This document shows, in pieces, positions 18,634 to 21,190 of a stretch of 21,190 bases of DNA. Below the pieces are notes generated by a model. The model saw only the letters and a program-made list of their open reading frames with translations, did no database searches and was not told the DNA's origin. The stretch comes from a virus. Where the stretch lies: positions 1 to 21,190 of IMG/VR virus record IMGVR_UViG_3300008108_007865; one strand, written 5' to 3'. The translations under genes and the position numbers were made by a program. How positions within the stretch are numbered: the first letter of the stretch is position 1; every line of letters begins with the position of its first letter.

Positions 18634-20454
18634 TTATTTTGCTTTTAATAACTCAATTTCTGCCTTGAGCTCTTTAATGCTTGAAACAAGAAGAGGAATC
18701 ATCTTGATGTAGTCGAGACTTAGATAGCCGTTATCACGTTCAAGTATTGCTTCTGGCAATATTTCACGCACTTCTTGTGCTAAAAGACCGACGTCATGAC
18801 CTTTTCTCGTGCAAATGCTTTCGTCTACTTCTTTCCAGTCAAAGCTATATGCTTCTATTTTCTGAAGTTTTTCAACTGAATTACTAAGCGGTACTTTATT
18901 ATCCTTTAATCTACTATCAGATACGAAATAAGCAACAACGTCACCTGTAGATCTTAAAGTAGTTCCTGTAATAGTACCGCCGTCAATTGCACCAGTACCG
19001 GCGTTAATAGTGTTGTTATTTGTGGTGATTGTCGTTGATGTTATTGCTCCGCAACCTATAGTATCACAAGTAAGATCACCGGTACCCATGGTGATATTAT
19101 TATTTTGTGTGTTAACTGTAGTACAGGTAATGGCACCCGATCCGAGAGTACCGTTAACATGCAATAAGAAAAGCGGGTTATTAGTGCCTATACCAACGTT
19201 GCCATCCTGCCTTATTCTCATCCTCTCCGCCTGAGCTGATGTAGTTGATGTACTAGGTCTATTTGCAAAAATTATATCATAAGCGCCATTGGCTGTATTC
19301 TTTACACCAATTCTTGCACCTACATTCGTACCTGTTTCTTGGAAAGAAATCGCTTGCTCACTAAAATTGTTATCTGATGCAAACAGCTTTAAGAAATCTG
19401 TACCACCTTGCCATGTTGTACTAACACCAGCTGATGTATTTTCAACTTGTAACCGTACGCCAGGAGCTGTTGTACCGATACCTACGTTGCCAGCTGTATC
19501 GATAGTGAGACGTGTGGTTGTCGCAACATCTGCCCAATTATTAGCTATTTTAAATTTATCACCATCACTATTATCTATACCTGTTGACCATCCCGCCACA
19601 CCGTTGATATCATACGAAATAAATGGGTCACCGGCAGCTGCACCATTAGTACGTAAAGCAATGGATGCATGCGCTGTAGCATCAGTACTGTTTGAATTTT
19701 CAAATCGACCGGATGCGGTATTATTATTAACCGGGTTACCGAAAGTAGAGCCATTTGCTACTACAGCTAATCTGCAAGCTGGTATGTCAGTACCTATGCC
19801 TGTATTACCAGCTATGTAACCACCGCCATTCTCTACACGCAATGCAAGTGTACTATTGCCGCCGAGAACTTGAAAATATTTAGAAGCACCGAGAGTGTGT
19901 ATTCTGGCGTTACCAGCAAAGTTGTCAATTTGAAATGTTCCATTTGTACCAGCGCCTACGAGCTGTATTTCTCCACCTTCATTTGTACCGTCTTGTGGAT
20001 CAACACGCAAATAATTAACAGCAGCTGTTCCATTTACATCGAGCGTAACACCCGGTGCTGCAGTACCTATACCAACATTAGTACCATCATCATACACATT
20101 AGATGTTGAAGTTAATGTGTTGGAGTCTTGCCACTTTGGAAGATAATTTACCGTACCATTACCATCAACCATACCGCCAGCTGTACCGGACCAAGCACCA
20201 GAATTTATTGTTCTCTGTTGTACGAGACCGTTAGCATCTACTACAAGTACAGTATCTGTCGAACCGGCAGCTATAGTTCCTATTGTAGCAGTGCCGGTAG
20301 CATTGAGATTCCTCATCGTGGTATCCATGTAAGTTGCATTACCACGATTCCAGAAATGTATCATACTAGTACCAGCATCGAGTGTACCAATCTCAATATC
20401 ATTGCTGTTATCACCACCAATATAGCGTAGGTGTTGAAGTACCGATACCGACAT
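18634..20454 (-). CDS. Tail fibre, C-terminal part with S74 chaperone (downstream of frameshift)
   Basis: The real protein sequence begins near 20430 (RYIGGDNSNDIEIG); ATG 20454 and TTG 20481 are possible but probably non-biological starts. It has a repetitive beta-rich shaft with several NVGIGT-x-x-P-G-x-x-L-x-V units (for example NVGIGTAAPGVTLDVNG), typical of trimeric fibres. The last 97 residues are the intramolecular chaperone/peptidase S74 domain: FVSDSRLKDN with the Ser/Lys dyad (Ser521 and Lys526, counted from TTG 20481), then LAQEVREILPEAI, GYLSLDYIKMIPLLVSSI and a C-terminal coiled coil. The chaperone directs trimer folding and cuts itself off before the catalytic Ser. It is out of frame with the 20411-21190 segment. 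Confidence 0.85.
   Translation of the reverse strand: MSVSVLQHLRYIGGDNSNDIEIGTLDAGTSMIHFWNRGNATYMDTTMRNLNATGTATIGTIAAGSTDTVLVVDANGLVQQRTINSGAWSGTAGGMVDGNGTVNYLPKWQDSNTLTSTSNVYDDGTNVGIGTAAPGVTLDVNGTAAVNYLRVDPQDGTNEGGEIQLVGAGTNGTFQIDNFAGNARIHTLGASKYFQVLGGNSTLALRVENGGGYIAGNTGIGTDIPACRLAVVANGSTFGNPVNNNTASGRFENSNSTDATAHASIALRTNGAAAGDPFISYDINGVAGWSTGIDNSDGDKFKIANNWADVATTTRLTIDTAGNVGIGTTAPGVRLQVENTSAGVSTTWQGGTDFLKLFASDNNFSEQAISFQETGTNVGARIGVKNTANGAYDIIFANRPSTSTTSAQAERMRIRQDGNVGIGTNNPLFLLHVNGTLGSGAITCTTVNTQNNNITMGTGDLTCDTIGCGAITSTTITTNNNTINAGTGAIDGGTITGTTLRSTGDVVAYFVSDSRLKDNKVPLSNSVEKLQKIEAYSFDWKEVDESICTRKGHDVGLLAQEVREILPEAILERDNGYLSLDYIKMIPLLVSSIKELKAEIELLKAK
18637..18927 (-). other. S74 intramolecular chaperone domain
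   Basis: These bases encode FVSDSRLKDN to the end of the fibre. The SDSRLK segment puts Ser and Lys five residues apart, as in the endosialidase chaperone (Ser911/Lys916). The predicted cut lies before the first Ser. The C-terminal helix (SSIKELKAEIELLKAK) is the trimeric coiled coil. Confidence 0.85.
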
Positions 20455-20985
20455 TTGCGTTTGTACCTGGTGTAAGAACAATATGACCTGAACCGTCTGT
20501 TATTTCATTGGTGATGGAAAAATAATTTTGTGTTGCATTTCCAAATCCTGTCCATGCTTTTCTACCTGCTGCTACACCATCGGGATACCATCCAATATAG
20601 CTGTGGTCTGTACCGACAAGACTTAAAGTCTGTGCATTTGCAGTAAACCGACCGTCTCCTGCAACATCAAGCTTGGTGCCTGGGGTAACTACATCTATAC
20701 CAACATTCCCGTTTGTTCCGAGCATTCTGATACCTCGCGTGCTATCTGACCACGGTGCTATTACAAAATTACCTGTTTCTTTTGTACCTTCACTAAAGAT
20801 AATAGCCTTATCGCAATCTCGAACTATTGGATTCCAAGATCCTTGGGGCAAGGAGGTATGTATTTGCGTCCAACCGCAAGACCCTGTAACGTAAATTTCT
20901 GCAATGCTGTCATTCGTGTTTTCACCGTCAACGTGCAGTCTACCTTGCGGGCTAGGAGTGCCTATACCTACGTTTCCACCATTCT
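19170..20985 (-). repeat. NVGIGT-type shaft repeats in the tail fibre
   Basis: Seven copies of [N]-[VT]-G-I-[GD] are seen in the minus-strand translation at roughly 20957-20985, 20682-20712, 20430-20460, 20053-20085, 19781-19812, 19463-19495 and 19170-19203. On the plus strand they appear as recurring 'ccTAtACCaACgtt' blocks. They are spaced 250-400 bases apart. They are coding repeats of the shaft, each followed by a Leu-x-Val strand. The unit with P-T in place of P-G-x-x-L-x-V is the one at the frameshift. Confidence 0.7.
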
Positions 20986-21190
20986 TTATAATAAAAGCAG
21001 TTTCGCTATCATCATAAAATGCGGCAACGTCGGTAGCTCCTGTTTGCTTTACATAAAGAGCTACATCTGAGCCTGCGTTTATGATCTGCATCGAACTCGT
21101 ACCTGTAATAAGAGTATCAAGACGTGAATAAGTACCGAGAGCTGTAAGATTACCAACAATTGTGAGATCACCATCGATAATCATGTTATC
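20411..21190 (-). CDS. Tail fibre, N-proximal part (open at window edge, ends at frameshift)
   Basis: The frame is open to base 21190 (D-N-M), so ATG 21184 is probably internal and the true start lies outside. The sequence begins MIIDGDLTIVGNLTALGTYS, a common fibre opening. It continues as repetitive beta shaft with NVGIGTPSPQGRLHVDG and NVGIDVVTPGTKLDVAG units, and a region with GRKAWTGFGNATQNYFSITN. It ends abnormally at NVGIGTSTPTLYWW-stop, in the middle of a repeat unit. The downstream sequence in the next frame is more of the same kind of shaft, so the two segments are one gene that has lost its frame by a net +1 shift. Confidence 0.8.
   Translation of the reverse strand, partial: DNMIIDGDLTIVGNLTALGTYSRLDTLITGTSSMQIINAGSDVALYVKQTGATDVAAFYDDSETAFIIKNGGNVGIGTPSPQGRLHVDGENTNDSIAEIYVTGSCGWTQIHTSLPQGSWNPIVRDCDKAIIFSEGTKETGNFVIAPWSDSTRGIRMLGTNGNVGIDVVTPGTKLDVAGDGRFTANAQTLSLVGTDHSYIGWYPDGVAAGRKAWTGFGNATQNYFSITNEITDGSGHIVLTPGTNANVGIGTSTPTLYWW

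Noticed and set aside
19289-19819. A 176-codon plus-strand frame inside the tail fibre.
   Set aside because: It is antisense to the repetitive fibre gene, has low-complexity composition, and no family resemblance.
1-21190. CRISPR array, insertion sequence, integrase or attachment site.
   Set aside because: I see no regularly spaced direct repeats, no transposase or integrase motifs and no tRNA-end duplication. The only repeats are coding repeats of the tail fibre.

Overview
This window looks like part of a large, AT-rich, tailed-phage genome, probably a T4-superfamily-like myovirus from an aquatic sample. The evidence is very dense packing (genes abut or overlap by 1-25 bases, with no gene-free stretch over about 60 bases), nearly all genes on the minus strand, many short conserved-hypothetical phage proteins, a YopX-domain protein, an S74-chaperone tail fibre, four tRNA genes, T4 Rnl1-type and DRB0094-type RNA ligases, and sites matching the T4 late-promoter core TATAAATA. 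No terminase, capsid or portal gene is present to place it exactly. Host hints are weak. A prepilin-like protein, a LysM membrane protein and a proline-rich lipoprotein resemble envelope proteins of didermic bacteria, and the pilin resembles what I recall of Verrucomicrobia pseudopilins.

Layout in minus-strand transcription order (right to left). 21190-18634: a long tail-fibre gene, open at the window edge, interrupted by an apparent frameshift near 20428 and ending in an S74 autoproteolytic chaperone. 18593-17208: a DRB0094-family RNA ligase and two small genes. 17211-16102 (plus strand): a phosphoribosyltransferase-like protein, divergent from an HEXXH metallopeptidase (16055-15168). Both begin with leaders resembling T4 capsid-targeting sequences. 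15154-14090: a 2OG-Fe(II) oxygenase, a tRNA-Met(CAU) with initiator-like features, tRNA-Tyr and a small membrane protein. 14053-12248: an HTH-metallophosphoesterase fusion and an unknown, probably abundant protein; both are more GC-rich than their surroundings. 12241-9053: a metallophosphoesterase, an AAA+ ATPase, an Rnl1-like RNA ligase, a small gene, then tRNA-Glu and tRNA-Gln. Together these look like an RNA repair and tRNA module.

8996-7253: an envelope cassette (lipoprotein, LysM membrane protein, small membrane protein) followed by small conserved phage genes. 7248-5677: more small hypotheticals, with a 35-aa membrane protein on the opposite strand at 6213-6320. 5697-3999: a divergent pair, a plus-strand GT61 glycosyltransferase and a minus-strand sugar-nucleotidyltransferase-like gene, separated by an intergenic region with two perfect palindromes. 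4009-930: a tight run of small phage genes, including SH3b and YopX proteins. 913-482: a prepilin-like protein with a class III signal. 477-1: the N-terminal part of a SAM-dependent methyltransferase cut by the window start.

The clearest candidates for unusual biology are the phage-encoded pseudopilin, the phosphatase/AAA/ligase/tRNA operon (with a second ligase elsewhere), the initiator-like tRNA, and the enzymes with virion-targeting-like leaders.
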